NCBI RefSeq assembly: GCF_040717535.1
Contig: NZ_JBFEFI010000003.1
Coordinates: 566,001 to 630,000, forward strand
From: Thalassoglobus sp. JC818
GTDB taxonomy: Bacteria; Planctomycetota; Planctomycetia; Planctomycetales; Planctomycetaceae
Direction of reading: 5' to 3'
Length of the DNA: 64,000 bases
Shown here: positions 25,812 to 35,903 of the stretch, in pieces
Numbering within the stretch: the first letter of the stretch is position 1
Layout: the number at the start of each line of letters is the position of its first letter
Notes under the pieces: model-generated
Databases searched by the model: none
What the model saw: the letters and a program-made list of their open reading frames with translations, nothing else
What the model was told of the DNA's origin: nothing
Position numbers and translations under genes: made by a program

Positions 25812-26748
25812 TCAAGTTCATTTGCTTGGAACGCTCGGGAAGCAATCGCCGTTTCAACTCAGACGAATCTCCTTGGTGTGTGCTGCACTCTTTGTTTTTC
25901 TGGGTGTTCTCGAGAACGTTTGCGAAGCCCAGTTCCGAGATGGGCGACGGAGCCGGATGCCATTCTCGCAGCCGATGGAACAGGGCGGAACACGATTCTA
26001 TATCGACCGCAACGGTGTGCCCGACTGGGAACGTGATGAAGAGTTTCCGGAAGATGTCTTCACATTCGTGCGGATCATGTACAACGCACGCGAAGGCGAG
26101 TACGGGCAGTGGCGAACAGATTATCCGGACAGCGACTTGAACATGTCGTTCCGGCTTCAGCAGTTGACGTCTCTGAAGGTCAATCCCGATCCCATCGTGC
26201 TTGAGCTGACCGATCCTGCTTTATTCAACTATCCGTTCGTCTACTTCTGCGAACCAGGAGGCCGTGGCCGCGGGGGGTGGGGCGGAGGTCTGAACTTCAC
26301 CGAAGCAGAGATCGCGGCATTTCGTCGCTATCTCGAAAACGGCGGCTTCGCCATGTTCGACGACTTCTGGGGCGAGTTCGAGTGGTACAACTTCTACACC
26401 GAAATCAAACGAGTTTTTCCGGATCGAGAACCGGTCGACATTCCGCTCGAGCATCCTGTCTTCAACGCGGTCTACGAACTCAAGGAAAAGCCGCAGGTTC
26501 CTTCAATCAACGTTGCTCAGCGTGGCCGTGCTTATGGCATTACCTGGGAACGAGACGACGCTCGCGAGCCTCACTATCGCGGTATTTTCGACGATGAGGG
26601 ACGCTTGATGGTCATGATTTGTCACAACACCGACTTGGGAGATGGCTGGGAACGCGAAGGAGAAGACGAGTGGTACTTCCACGAGTTCTCCGAGAAACGG
26701 GCTTACCCTCTGGGCATTAACATCATCTTCTATGCGATGACGCATTGA
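25774..26748 (+). CDS. DUF4159 family secreted protein
   Basis: 324 residues from ATG ATG with GAGG nine bases upstream. A signal peptide (SLVCAALFVFLGVLENVCEA) is followed by the DUF4159 domain: FTFVRIMYN, WRTDYPDSDLNM, PFVYFCEPGG and a glycine-rich loop, then LRRYLENGGFAMFDDFWG-type text (here FRRYLENGGFAMFDDFWGE). The family is related to the ThuA/glutamine-amidotransferase-like fold and is common in planctomycetes and Bacteroidetes, often beside MoxR and DUF58 genes. None of those is next to it here. Its own biochemical role is unknown. It is coupled to the SGNH-like gene and ends at a terminator. Confidence 0.85.
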   Translation: MMSKQPLPIHSIDQVHLLGTLGKQSPFQLRRISLVCAALFVFLGVLENVCEAQFRDGRRSRMPFSQPMEQGGTRFYIDRNGVPDWERDEEFPEDVFTFVRIMYNAREGEYGQWRTDYPDSDLNMSFRLQQLTSLKVNPDPIVLELTDPALFNYPFVYFCEPGGRGRGGWGGGLNFTEAEIAAFRRYLENGGFAMFDDFWGEFEWYNFYTEIKRVFPDREPVDIPLEHPVFNAVYELKEKPQVPSINVAQRGRAYGITWERDDAREPHYRGIFDDEGRLMVMICHNTDLGDGWEREGEDEWYFHEFSEKRAYPLGINIIFYAMTH

Positions 26749-26803
26749 GTCGACGAACAGTCCTTGGCGATGAAATCGAGCAGTCCGCGCGCTTACTGTG
26801 CAG

Positions 26804-26829
26804 AACGTCGCGTTTCGCGCGTTTTTTTT
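26804..26829 (+). terminator. Terminator after the DUF4159 gene
   Basis: The stem AACG-CGCG pairs with CGCG-CGTT, with one bulged T and a three-base TTT loop, and a run of T follows (26824-26829). It lies 56 bases after the stop codon. It separates the DUF4159 pair from the sigma-54 activator gene. Confidence 0.65.
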
Positions 26830-26882
26830 GAGTTTTTTGCTGGAGAAGAGTTTCGCTGCATGCGGATACAGGCCCGGATGCC

Positions 26883-26888
26883 TATAAT
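26883..26888 (+). promoter_or_regulatory. Possible -10 box of the activator gene
   Basis: TATAAT lies 60 bases upstream of the activator start, within the region after the DUF4159 terminator. No good -35 box is found at 16 to 18 bases, and the extended -10 TG is not in place. The activator may therefore have a sigma-70 type promoter, but support is weak. Confidence 0.35.
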
Positions 26889-26947
26889 ACGCGCAGCTCG
26901 CAACTCCTTCCATTCAGAAGCATTTCACTCATCCAGTATTGTCAGCA

Positions 26948-27991
26948 ATGGATTCTGATCACGACGATTCTCCACCGTTCGATGGTTTCATCGGATCTTG
27001 TGAAAGAATGCGCGAGCTATTTCGACACATCCGCAAGATCGCTAACAGCTCCGCGACTGTCCTGCTCTTAGGTGAGACAGGGACCGGTAAAGAACTCGTT
27101 GCACGGGCTGTGCACGAGCAAAGTCCGCGTTCGACGGGCCCTTTTGTGCGCGTGAACTGCGGTGCTCTGAGCGAGAGCTTGTTAGAGAGCGAACTCTTCG
27201 GGCACATCAAAGGTGCCTTCACCAACGCGATTGAAAATCGCACCGGCCGTTTTGAAGCATCTCACGGCGGAACGATCTTTCTGGACGAAATCAACTCGGT
27301 GAGTCCGACGCTGCAGGTCAAGTTGTTGCGTGTGCTGCAAGAACAGGAGTTCGAACGAGTTGGTGATTCCAAGACGATTTCGGTCGATTGTCGGATCATC
27401 GCAGCGACCAACCGCGATCTGGCGGAGATGGTCGAAAAGGAATCATTTCGGGAAGACCTCTACTATCGATTGAACGTCCTTCCGATTTACGTTCCAGCCC
27501 TCCGCGATCGGCGAGAAGACATTCCCGATTTGGTTCGTTTCTTCGTGAACAGATACGCGATCGAGAATCAGCGAATCATTGCATCGGTGACCAGTGAGGC
27601 TCTTTCCTATTTGAAAGCCTATCTCTGGCCGGGAAACGTTCGCGAGCTGCAGAACTATATCGAACGGGCAATTGTTCTCGCGGATGCTGACGAAATTTCG
27701 GCGGAGTTGCTGCCCTCTCACGTCCGGGGCGAAGCACCGGTTCGCTTTGGTCGGGTGCGAACGGAGCTTCAGTCTCTGTGCGCAGAACTGGTCTCACGCG
27801 GTCTCTCAGAAGTTGCGGAAGATGGAGCCTCACACGAAGCTGTGATGGGACTCGTCGAGCGGGAATTGATTCTGCAAGTGCTCAGAAGCTGTCAGGGGAC
27901 ACAAACGAAGACCGCTTCAAAGCTTGGAATCAATCGCAATACGCTTCACAAAAAGATTGAGGATTACCGCCTCCACGACGAAGCACGTTAG
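26948..27991 (+). CDS. Sigma-54 activator (AAA+) with no receiver domain
   Basis: 347 residues. The AAA+ core starts near residue 12: Walker A GETGTGKE (42-49), the sigma-54 contact loop GAFTNA (89-94, consensus GAFTGA), Walker B TIFLDE (109-114), the sensor-I segment IIAATNRDL and the conserved [10 protein letters not shown] near 225-235. The C-terminus is a Fis-type helix-turn-helix (about 310-341, [15 protein letters not shown]). There is no N-terminal regulatory domain, as in PspF, so control must come from a partner protein or from expression level. The loop change of Gly to Asn is notable. The ATG at 26948 has no strong ribosome site; a TTG three codons earlier is also possible. It may activate the hsp20 promoter 3 kb upstream. 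Confidence 0.88.
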   Translation: MDSDHDDSPPFDGFIGSCERMRELFRHIRKIANSSATVLLLGETGTGKELVARAVHEQSPRSTGPFVRVNCGALSESLLESELFGHIKGAFTNAIENRTGRFEASHGGTIFLDEINSVSPTLQVKLLRVLQEQEFERVGDSKTISVDCRIIAATNRDLAEMVEKESFREDLYYRLNVLPIYVPALRDRREDIPDLVRFFVNRYAIENQRIIASVTSEALSYLKAYLWPGNVRELQNYIERAIVLADADEISAELLPSHVRGEAPVRFGRVRTELQSLCAELVSRGLSEVAEDGASHEAVMGLVERELILQVLRSCQGTQTKTASKLGINRNTLHKKIEDYRLHDEAR

Positions 27992-28007
27992 ATCGTATTC
28001 GTAGTTT

Positions 28008-29396
28008 TCACGTGTTTGCTTTGAGGTTCTGGACAACGTCCTCGACTTCGGCTGCGAAGAAGAAAGATCCTGTCGCACACAGCAGGTCGTCTTTGCCTGC
28101 AATTTCAGTTGCAAGTGTCACAGCAGCTGCTGGGTCAGTGGCAGTTTCAAACCGACAGCCTTCGGTGTTTTCAGCGATGCGAGTCAATTCGTCGATCGGA
28201 ACGGCGCGAGGGTTCGACTGATATGCGGTGAGAATGAAGTGGTCAAAGTTTCGTGACAGGATCGCCAGCAGTTCTTTGACGTCTTTGTCTTTAGAAGCGG
28301 AGAACAGGCAGATTCGTCTTTGGTAGGTGCCTGAACTCAAGGTGTCGCAAAGCGCTTGAATCGATGCGGGATTGTGTGCGGAATCGAGGATGAAAGTTGG
28401 AGACGTTGACAGCGTCTGGACTCTCATTGGGAGCACAGCTGATTCCAGTCCTTTCCGAAGATGGTCAGTTGTGATTTTGAATCGGGCGGGGTCAAGCTGG
28501 CGGACCGCTGCCACGGCCAATGCGGCATTACGAACCTGATGTTCGCCAGGCATTTTGAGAGTCAGATCCTTGAGCGTGAGGTCTTCGATTTCAAGGTCGA
28601 AAGTCCACGGTGACGGAGATGGGCCGGTCGGCGTGGCGTTGCTGACGATCAATTCCTGCTCCAGTCGAAGTAGTTTGGACTGATGATCCTCGGCGATTGA
28701 TTCAATCACCTCAGCGGGGCCAGGTGCGGTGACTCCGCTCACCACAGGCACGCGGTCTTTGATGATGCCTGCTTTTTCCTTCGCAATTTTCTCCAACGTG
28801 TCTCCGAGAAGTCGTGTGTGGTCTTTGCTGATGCTGGCAATGACAGCCACTTCAGGGTGGCAAACGTTTGTTGAGTCCAGCCGACCACCGAGACCAACTT
28901 CAACAACCGCGATCGAGGCTTGTTTCTCTTTGAAATGCAGCCAGCCTGCTGCAGTCGTCAGCTCGAAGAACGAAGGGCCTCGCTTCGACTCTCCGTCCAT
29001 CTGTTGGCAAATTGGCTTCAGACGATCGACGATTTGCACAATCTCCTGACGAGAAGCCGGAACTCCGTTCACGGTGATCCGCTCTTCGTACTTGTGTGCG
29101 TGTGGAGAAGTGAAAAGTCCGACTCGGTAACCGGCTGCTTCAAGAATACGTGCCACCATAGTCGCGGTTGAGCCCTTCCCTTTCGAGCCAGCGATATGAA
29201 TGACTGGCAGCGCGGTTTGAGGGCTTCCCAGAAGCGTGAGCAAGCGATCCATTCGGGCGAGAGGAAAGTCTGCCATCGACGTCGCCAGATCGGGTCGAGA
29301 CTCATAATTGATGCGGCTCATCAAGAAATCAATCGCTTCCTGGTAGGCACGATTGGTCTCAACGAGTTCGGGCGAATCGAGTCCAAGTGAAGACAT
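28008..29396 (-). CDS. folC: Folylpolyglutamate synthase / dihydrofolate synthase
   Basis: 462 residues. FolC adds glutamate to dihydropteroate and then to tetrahydrofolates in the cytoplasm. The ATP-binding P-loop GSKGKGSTATM is at about residue 69, followed by GLFTSPH, the metal/substrate block PSFFELTT and VEVGLGGRLDSTN, and SISKDHTRLLGDTLEKIAKEKAGI, all classic for the Mur-ligase-like family. The length is slightly above the usual 420 to 440. The start is the ATG of MSSLGLDSPE; an upstream extension of 19 residues is possible. It converges with the sigma-54 activator, with only 16 bases between their stops. Confidence 0.93.
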   Translation of the reverse strand: MSSLGLDSPELVETNRAYQEAIDFLMSRINYESRPDLATSMADFPLARMDRLLTLLGSPQTALPVIHIAGSKGKGSTATMVARILEAAGYRVGLFTSPHAHKYEERITVNGVPASRQEIVQIVDRLKPICQQMDGESKRGPSFFELTTAAGWLHFKEKQASIAVVEVGLGGRLDSTNVCHPEVAVIASISKDHTRLLGDTLEKIAKEKAGIIKDRVPVVSGVTAPGPAEVIESIAEDHQSKLLRLEQELIVSNATPTGPSPSPWTFDLEIEDLTLKDLTLKMPGEHQVRNAALAVAAVRQLDPARFKITTDHLRKGLESAVLPMRVQTLSTSPTFILDSAHNPASIQALCDTLSSGTYQRRICLFSASKDKDVKELLAILSRNFDHFILTAYQSNPRAVPIDELTRIAENTEGCRFETATDPAAAVTLATEIAGKDDLLCATGSFFFAAEVEDVVQNLKANT

Positions 29397-29749
29397 CACA
29401 GATACTTCTGGCAGTACGGCAATCTTTGAAACAAACAGAAATGGATGGAACATCGCGAGAGAATGGTTTCATCAGTGCTTCACAATAACGCTTTGCCAAG
29501 CTGAAACAAGTTGGCTGGAACCATTCTCAAGCGGCGAGGAGGCGCATCAAGCGATCCGTTTGCGAAGCTTGCTTTTGGAATTCCCGCTTTTGCGTGGTAA
29601 AATCATCCTCAAGCGTCGATGCATCTCTGACTTGTCTGCGAAGTGACCTAGCGGATCGGAGAGGATTCAGGCGGAGAGTCAGTTTGATTGTCCGGCGAAG
29701 CCATGTTGCGACGTGTGAGTGACCAGTCATCTGGTATTGAAAGCAAATC

Positions 29750-31309
29750 ATGGAAACGATTGATCTCGCAGAGTTTGAGTGGAAGACGATTCTAAGAAGG
29801 CTGACGATTGACGACTTCGACGCTCTGGTCGAAATGCAGAAGCTCTGTTTCGGCGGAATGCAGCCGTGGGAAAAGAGTCAGATTGAAAGTCAGATTCACC
29901 TGTTTCCGCAAGGTCAGCTCTGTATCGAGATCGAAGGTAAACTCGCCGCGTCGTGTAGCAGCTTGATTCTGGACTACGATCCGGAACTCCCCTGGCACGA
30001 CTGGAAGAAGGTTGCCGACAACGGCTACATCCGCAATCACAATCCCAAAGGAGATACGCTGTACGGGATTGAGATTATGGTTCACCCGGAGTTTCGCGGG
30101 ATGAAACTCTCCCGAAGGCTTTACGATGCCCGCAAAGAGTTGTGCCGAGAAAAGAACCTCGAGAGGATCGTCATCGCTGGGCGGATTCCCGGTTTCAGCC
30201 AGCACGCTGATCAAATGACTGCTCGTGAGTACGTCGAGAAAGTCGTCGACAAGTCGCTTTACGATCCCGTGCTGACGGCTCAACTCTCCAACGGGTTTGC
30301 CTTGAACGGACTGATTCCGGACTACTTCCCATCCGATGTGGCGAGCCGAGGTTTTGCGACGTCGCTCGACTGGCGGAACCTCGATTATCAACGGGGAGCG
30401 CGTCGCCGCTACGGACACACCACTGAGCCAATTCGACTCGCGGTCGTTCAATATCAGATGCGAACGATCTCGGTGTTCTCGGAGTTCGAAACGCAGTGTG
30501 AATTCTTCATCGACACAGCCAGCGAATATAAGTCGGACTTTGTCGTCTTTCCTGAATTGTTCACGACTCAACTGCTGTCATGTGTGCATCAGGATCGACC
30601 CGGAAGCGCAGCCCGGAAACTGGCCGAGTTCACGCCTCAGTACCTCGACTTCTTCACTGAAATGGCGGTTAAGTACGACATCAACATCATCGGTGGATCA
30701 CATTTCGTTGTCGAAGAAGATTCGTTGTTCAATGTGGCCTATCTGTTCCGACGAGACGGCTCGATCGGCAAGCAGGAGAAGATTCACATTACGCCCAGCG
30801 AACGCAAGTGGTGGGGAGTCAGTCCCGGACGTAGCGTGACGACGTTCGACACCGACTGTGGACGAATTGCGATCCTAGTTTGCTATGACATTGAATTCCC
30901 GGAGCTTGTCCGAATCGCTGCTCAGAAAGGGGCCAAGATCATCTTCGTTCCCTTCAACACGGACACACGGCAAGGCTATTTGAGAGTCCGAAACTGCGCG
31001 ATGGCTCGCTGCATTGAGAACCATGTTTACGTCGCTGTGTCCGGTTGCACCGGCAACCTTCCGTTTGTCGAGAACTCCGACTTGCACTACGCACAGTCTG
31101 CAATCTTCACTCCTGCCGATGCAGAATTCGCTCGGGATGGAATCGTGGCCGAGTGCAACGCAAACATCGAAACGATGATCATTGAAGACGTCGATGTCGA
31201 ACAGTTGAGACGCCACAAAGAGAGCGGCAGCGTGCAAAACTGGAACGACAGACGGCGCGATCTTTATAAGGTCGTCTATCGCGAAAACGGTGAAGAGTTC
31301 GAAGTGTAG
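29750..31309 (+). CDS. GNAT acetyltransferase - nitrilase fusion protein
   Basis: 519 residues. Residues 15-190 form a GNAT N-acyltransferase domain ([23 protein letters not shown] is the acetyl-CoA-binding region). Residues 228-500 form a carbon-nitrogen hydrolase with the Glu-Lys-Cys triad E269 (FPEL), K344 (KQEKIH) and C378 (VCYDIEFPE). The same two-domain order is found in the YhcX-type bacterial proteins. The predicted role is amide hydrolysis paired with N-acylation of an amine, but the substrate is not known. It is not part of an operon and ends at a strong terminator. An ATG-proximal ribosome binding site is not obvious. Confidence 0.9.
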   Translation: METIDLAEFEWKTILRRLTIDDFDALVEMQKLCFGGMQPWEKSQIESQIHLFPQGQLCIEIEGKLAASCSSLILDYDPELPWHDWKKVADNGYIRNHNPKGDTLYGIEIMVHPEFRGMKLSRRLYDARKELCREKNLERIVIAGRIPGFSQHADQMTAREYVEKVVDKSLYDPVLTAQLSNGFALNGLIPDYFPSDVASRGFATSLDWRNLDYQRGARRRYGHTTEPIRLAVVQYQMRTISVFSEFETQCEFFIDTASEYKSDFVVFPELFTTQLLSCVHQDRPGSAARKLAEFTPQYLDFFTEMAVKYDINIIGGSHFVVEEDSLFNVAYLFRRDGSIGKQEKIHITPSERKWWGVSPGRSVTTFDTDCGRIAILVCYDIEFPELVRIAAQKGAKIIFVPFNTDTRQGYLRVRNCAMARCIENHVYVAVSGCTGNLPFVENSDLHYAQSAIFTPADAEFARDGIVAECNANIETMIIEDVDVEQLRRHKESGSVQNWNDRRRDLYKVVYRENGEEFEV

Positions 31310-31339
31310 AGCACGTCGCTAGAGTCAGGCGCAAACGAA

Positions 31340-31376
31340 AGGACCCCACCAGAGTTGCTGGCGGGGTCCTTTTTTT
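31340..31376 (+). terminator. Rho-independent terminator after the GNAT-nitrilase gene
   Basis: AGGACCCC and CCAG pair with CTGG and GGGGTCCT across one A-C mismatch, with a five-base loop, and seven T follow. It lies about 30 bases after the stop codon. The convergent peroxidase gene ends 25 bases further on. Confidence 0.9.
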
Positions 31377-31400
31377 GAGACATGTCGTGCTTAAAGAGCT

Positions 31401-32711
31401 TTACTCTTTCGGATCGGCGGGAAGTCGTTCGTCTTCGATTTCAGGAAACGATCCGGTGAGTGCTTCCATGAAGGCGACCAGATCGAGCTTTTCCTGATCG
31501 GTCAGATTGAGCTTCACAATCTTGTCGCTCAGGTTCTTGTTAGGCGTTCCGCCTTTGTTGTAGTGCTCGACGACTTCCATCAATGTGTCCAGGCTTCCGT
31601 CGTGCATGTATGGGGCAGAGTGGACGACGTTTCGGACAGTTGGAGTTTTGAATGCTCCCCAGTCTTTCTCGTCGTTTGTGACTGCGTAACGTCCAACGTC
31701 AGGTTCTTCGACATCCATTCCGATGCCGAGGTTGTGATACTTTTCATCGGCGAGGTTCGCACCCACATGACAAGCTGCACAGTTGACCCGTTCGCTAAAG
31801 AACAGTTCCTGTCCACGGAGAGCGCTTTCCGACATTGGGTGAGCTTCGGCTCCCTGCTTGGCGAGTTCGTACTGCTCTGCAAACTCTTCGCTGGAGTCGA
31901 TCAGATCCTCGAGGTCTTCAGGATCGAGTTGGGCGAATCGCTTCATCTCTTCGCTGAAGTCGTAAGGAGTCGGTCCGGTGACGAGTGTTCGTTCGAAGGA
32001 AGCAATAGCATCGGCGACGTTGTCGATGTTGACTGCGTTCTGCCCTTTACCACCGAAGATTGCACGAAACTGCAGAACGTATCCGGGAATTTTTTTGATG
32101 GAGCCAACAGCAGCTTCATGAGTGTTTCCCATTTCAATCGGGTTCGCGATTGGTCCGACCGCTTGTTCTTCGAGCGAGGCAGCTCGTCCGTCCCAGAATT
32201 GAAGGTCTGACAGAATTCGGTTGTAGCTGACCGGGGAGTTTCGATTTCCTTGTTGTCCGCCGATCCCAACTCCGAACTGTGTAAATCGTCCGTAGCCTTC
32301 GTCGGGATGATGGCAGGTCGCGCAGCTGATTGTGGTGTCCGCTGACAATCTCGGATCGAAGTAGAGTTGTCGACCGAGTTCAATTTTCGCCTGTGTCAGA
32401 GGGTTTCTGTCCAAGCCTTTAATTTGCGATGCTCCGGCGGCAAGCCCGAGTGGAAGGACCGGTTCAATGACCCGATGAACTTCCGGCTCTGACAGCCACT
32501 TCCGGATCTCGCGGAGCTTCAGTTCTCCTTCGCCGGGGATGCCTTGCAGGAGTTCCCCCTCTCCCAGTTTGACGGTTTTAGGCCCCAGCTCTTTCGCTTT
32601 GGCTTTTGCCTTCGCGACTGCGTTCAGCTTTCTCTCTTCCTGGGCCTGACCGCGGACTCCGATTGAGAGAACACAGGCTCCGGTGATCACAACGACAAGC
32701 AGCTTCTTCAT
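31401..32711 (-). CDS. Di-heme cytochrome c peroxidase family protein
   Basis: 436 residues. A signal peptide (MKKLLVVVITGACVLSIG) is followed by a Lys/Ala/Glu-rich linker and two c-type heme motifs, CATCH (C130, C133, H134) and CAACH (C311, C314, H315). The block QFWDGRAASLEEQA and the later KTPTVRNVVHSAPYMHDGSLDTL are standard for the CcpA/MauG family, which reduces hydrogen peroxide in the periplasm or oxidises protein side chains. Peroxidase activity is the default guess. The ATG has GAGG seven bases upstream. The gene stands alone; the terminator of the isocitrate dehydrogenase lies upstream. Confidence 0.9.
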   Translation of the reverse strand: MKKLLVVVITGACVLSIGVRGQAQEERKLNAVAKAKAKAKELGPKTVKLGEGELLQGIPGEGELKLREIRKWLSEPEVHRVIEPVLPLGLAAGASQIKGLDRNPLTQAKIELGRQLYFDPRLSADTTISCATCHHPDEGYGRFTQFGVGIGGQQGNRNSPVSYNRILSDLQFWDGRAASLEEQAVGPIANPIEMGNTHEAAVGSIKKIPGYVLQFRAIFGGKGQNAVNIDNVADAIASFERTLVTGPTPYDFSEEMKRFAQLDPEDLEDLIDSSEEFAEQYELAKQGAEAHPMSESALRGQELFFSERVNCAACHVGANLADEKYHNLGIGMDVEEPDVGRYAVTNDEKDWGAFKTPTVRNVVHSAPYMHDGSLDTLMEVVEHYNKGGTPNKNLSDKIVKLNLTDQEKLDLVAFMEALTGSFPEIEDERLPADPKE

Positions 32712-33033
32712 CTCAAATCCTCAATCTCTCCGGTTGGGGTTTCTGAAGGCACATTCAAATGATGAGAGTTCAAAGGGCGAGGAGGAGTGAATGTAGTGAG
32801 GGACCAGGGAGTAGACATCAGGACCGCCAACTCCGACTCGCGTCTCTCCATTGTATGAACCCGGGCGATGGGGTCCACTCACCCGAAGTATTGGCTGCCC
32901 ATTCAAGAAACTCCTCGCGAGAAATTCACTCTTCCCACAAAAAAAGCCGGAGCTGAAGTGCTCCGGCTTTCCTGATTTGGTCCACAGCTAGACGGATTTC
33001 CGTAGCTGTGTTCCTGTGCGATTCGGGAGAGTG
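32712..33033. other. Intergenic stretch between isocitrate dehydrogenase and the peroxidase
   Basis: 322 bases on a minus-strand run. It holds the terminator of the upstream gene (32939-32970) and presumably the promoter of the peroxidase. I see no further gene or RNA in it. Confidence 0.5.
32939..32970 (-). terminator. Terminator of the isocitrate dehydrogenase gene
   Basis: GCCGGAGC pairs with GCTCCGGC over a six-base loop, and A-T pairs extend the stem to about 11 bp. On the minus strand the hairpin is followed by seven T. It sits about 64 bases after the stop at 33034. The plus-strand side has only three T, so it serves mainly the minus strand. Confidence 0.85.
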
Positions 33034-34209
<1,176 letters not shown>

Positions 34210-34987
34210 TTCGAATACTCTCTGCTGTTTCGATATCGAGGCCGAAAGCTGCCACGTTTGGGGTTCAGACGATTTCGCAAATGCGGTAGCGCTTCGTCTG
34301 TCGAGGAATTCTCAAGTTTCCAGATTTTTCGGAACTTTTCCGACGAACAGATTTGGGATCTGGTGGGTTACTCTGGATGAACAGGACCGTATCAAAAGGA
34401 TATGTCCCATTCAAGGAGTGGAACGGCTTGTCAATCATTCATGACATTTTGTCGTCATTTCGTGGCGATGAGATCAAAATGAATACGAGAGGCGAAGAGT
34501 CGATTCGCTCGAACGCAGAAATGCCTTTGATGGTCATGTCCTGAGTTTCAATTGAAAAACATCGGGATCAGACTCGAAACTTTCCCTGAACGTGAGCATC
34601 GGTACAGGAGTTGCAAATCCTGTAACCGGTTCAGTTCAGGGGTCAGTCCGATTCCTGCTCTATCGAGCTTGGAGTGTTTGAAGCAATCCTTGAGCACTCC
34701 TTCCCTGGCGAGATAGAGGTTTGTCAGCCTCACGGCAGCAGCAACTGAGCCGGAAGCAAGATCGCATTGAAAAGTTGAGCAATCAGCTTTTTCGTGCGAT
34801 GCCTGCTTGGGTCCCCTGACTTCGGGGGGAGCGGGGGACCCAATTTTCACGGATTCCTCTCCCGGAATCCGTCATCGGTTTACCAACACATATCACACCA
34901 TTCAGTTGCCCCTGTCCATTCTTTCAAGCCACCTCATGACGGTTGGTTGTTGATCCCTGCAGCTGCATTCGTCTGCGCAGTATCGAA
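34210..34987. other. Long intergenic stretch with a G-rich stem-loop
   Basis: 778 bases, the longest gap in the window, between the divergent icd and an unknown gene. Short open frames occur on both strands but have no supporting features; one of about 100 codons on the minus strand (34548-34850) starts inside the stem-loop and looks accidental. The stem-loop at 34807-34847 is the only clear structure. Confidence 0.45.
34807..34847. other. G/C-rich inverted repeat, terminator-like
   Basis: The arms TTGGGTCCCC and GGGGACCCAA pair perfectly over 10 bp around a 17-base G-rich loop, and TTTT follows on the plus strand. No plus-strand gene ends here. It may be an orphan terminator, the end of an unrecognised transcript, or a repeat element present elsewhere in the genome. 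Confidence 0.4.
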
Positions 34988-35854
34988 ATGACAGTCAGTG
35001 CTGTCGATTTCGGTGATGGGACGATGCTGCTCACAGCAGATCGGAATATTGTCGCTATGGTTCTTGCCCCGAAGAAACCGAACAAATCCCGGCAGCCAGG
35101 TTCGTTCTCACTCCCCTTCACTTCATTAAGAGCGAACTCTCAATTCAAGGATTCATCTTTGAGAGCATTTTGTGAATTGGTCTTCGCAAACTCTCCCCAT
35201 CGCAACAAAGACGAAAGCTGTCAGTCAGATCAAACGGTTGCACAGTCCGTCGCAGGTGATCCCAGCGACGAGTTCGGGCCATCGCTCACTTTGGGAAGTG
35301 AGAGGTGCGATGCGATTGAAGATGTCATCGCGAGCTATCTGCACGATGTTCCCCACAGTGCAAAAACGTGGGGACAACGAGATCTCGACCGTTTTCTGCA
35401 ATGGGTTCGCGACGCAGTCACTTTCAGTGAAGATCGAGGTTCTCGGGCAGATGAGGTGAGCCTTCGGCGATCAACAGAGCAGTTGATCATTCAGAAACGA
35501 CTCGCCTTCCGAAGGTTTCAGGCAATCGCTGCCGACGCCGCTGTGGAAATCAGAAGTCAAGGATGGAATGAGAAGACCGTGCTGCACCTCAATCCAACGT
35601 TTGTCTGGTCGGCACTCAAGCCGGATTGTCGATCTGCCCACGGGGACCGAACCGTTCTGTTTGTTTCAACGGATGAGAAAGTCGCTTCGATGTCGCTGTC
35701 GTCAAACTGGAGCGAACTCATTGAGTTGTTGGCCAGATCCGGACCGACGACCGTCAAAGCTGCGCAGCGAAAAACCAAATCCGCCAGCCGGGAAGAGTTC
35801 GACGAAGTGTTGACTCGATTGCTGAGCCACCAACTTCTCGCTATTTCCACATGA
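34988..35854 (+). CDS. Protein of unknown function with possible winged-helix C-terminus
   Basis: 288 residues from the ATG at 34988; a TTG 15 codons earlier is less likely. The start reads MTVSAVDFGDGTMLL. The middle (about 115-200) is helical and charged (RDLDRFLQWVRDAV, LIIQKRLAFRRFQAIAA). The last 50 residues (ELIELLARSGPTTVKAAQRK, EFDEVLTRLLSHQLLAI) look like a small winged helix. There is no signal peptide or membrane segment. I do not recognise the family, and the ribosome site is weak. It converges with the symporter gene; an ACGACGTT/AACGTCGT inverted repeat without a T run lies between them. Confidence 0.6.
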   Translation: MTVSAVDFGDGTMLLTADRNIVAMVLAPKKPNKSRQPGSFSLPFTSLRANSQFKDSSLRAFCELVFANSPHRNKDESCQSDQTVAQSVAGDPSDEFGPSLTLGSERCDAIEDVIASYLHDVPHSAKTWGQRDLDRFLQWVRDAVTFSEDRGSRADEVSLRRSTEQLIIQKRLAFRRFQAIAADAAVEIRSQGWNEKTVLHLNPTFVWSALKPDCRSAHGDRTVLFVSTDEKVASMSLSSNWSELIELLARSGPTTVKAAQRKTKSASREEFDEVLTRLLSHQLLAIST

Positions 35855-35903
35855 ACTCATCCGGCTGAATTGAGACGACGTTTCTGCTTAAAAGAACGTC
35901 GTG

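Noticed and set aside
34548-34850. 100-codon minus-strand open frame in the long intergenic gap
   Set aside because: It starts within the G/C-rich stem-loop, lacks a ribosome site and has no recognisable protein pattern.
35875-35902. ACGACGTT/AACGTCGT inverted repeat between convergent genes as a terminator
   Set aside because: The 8-bp stem has a 12-base loop and no T run on either side; too weak to list as a terminator.
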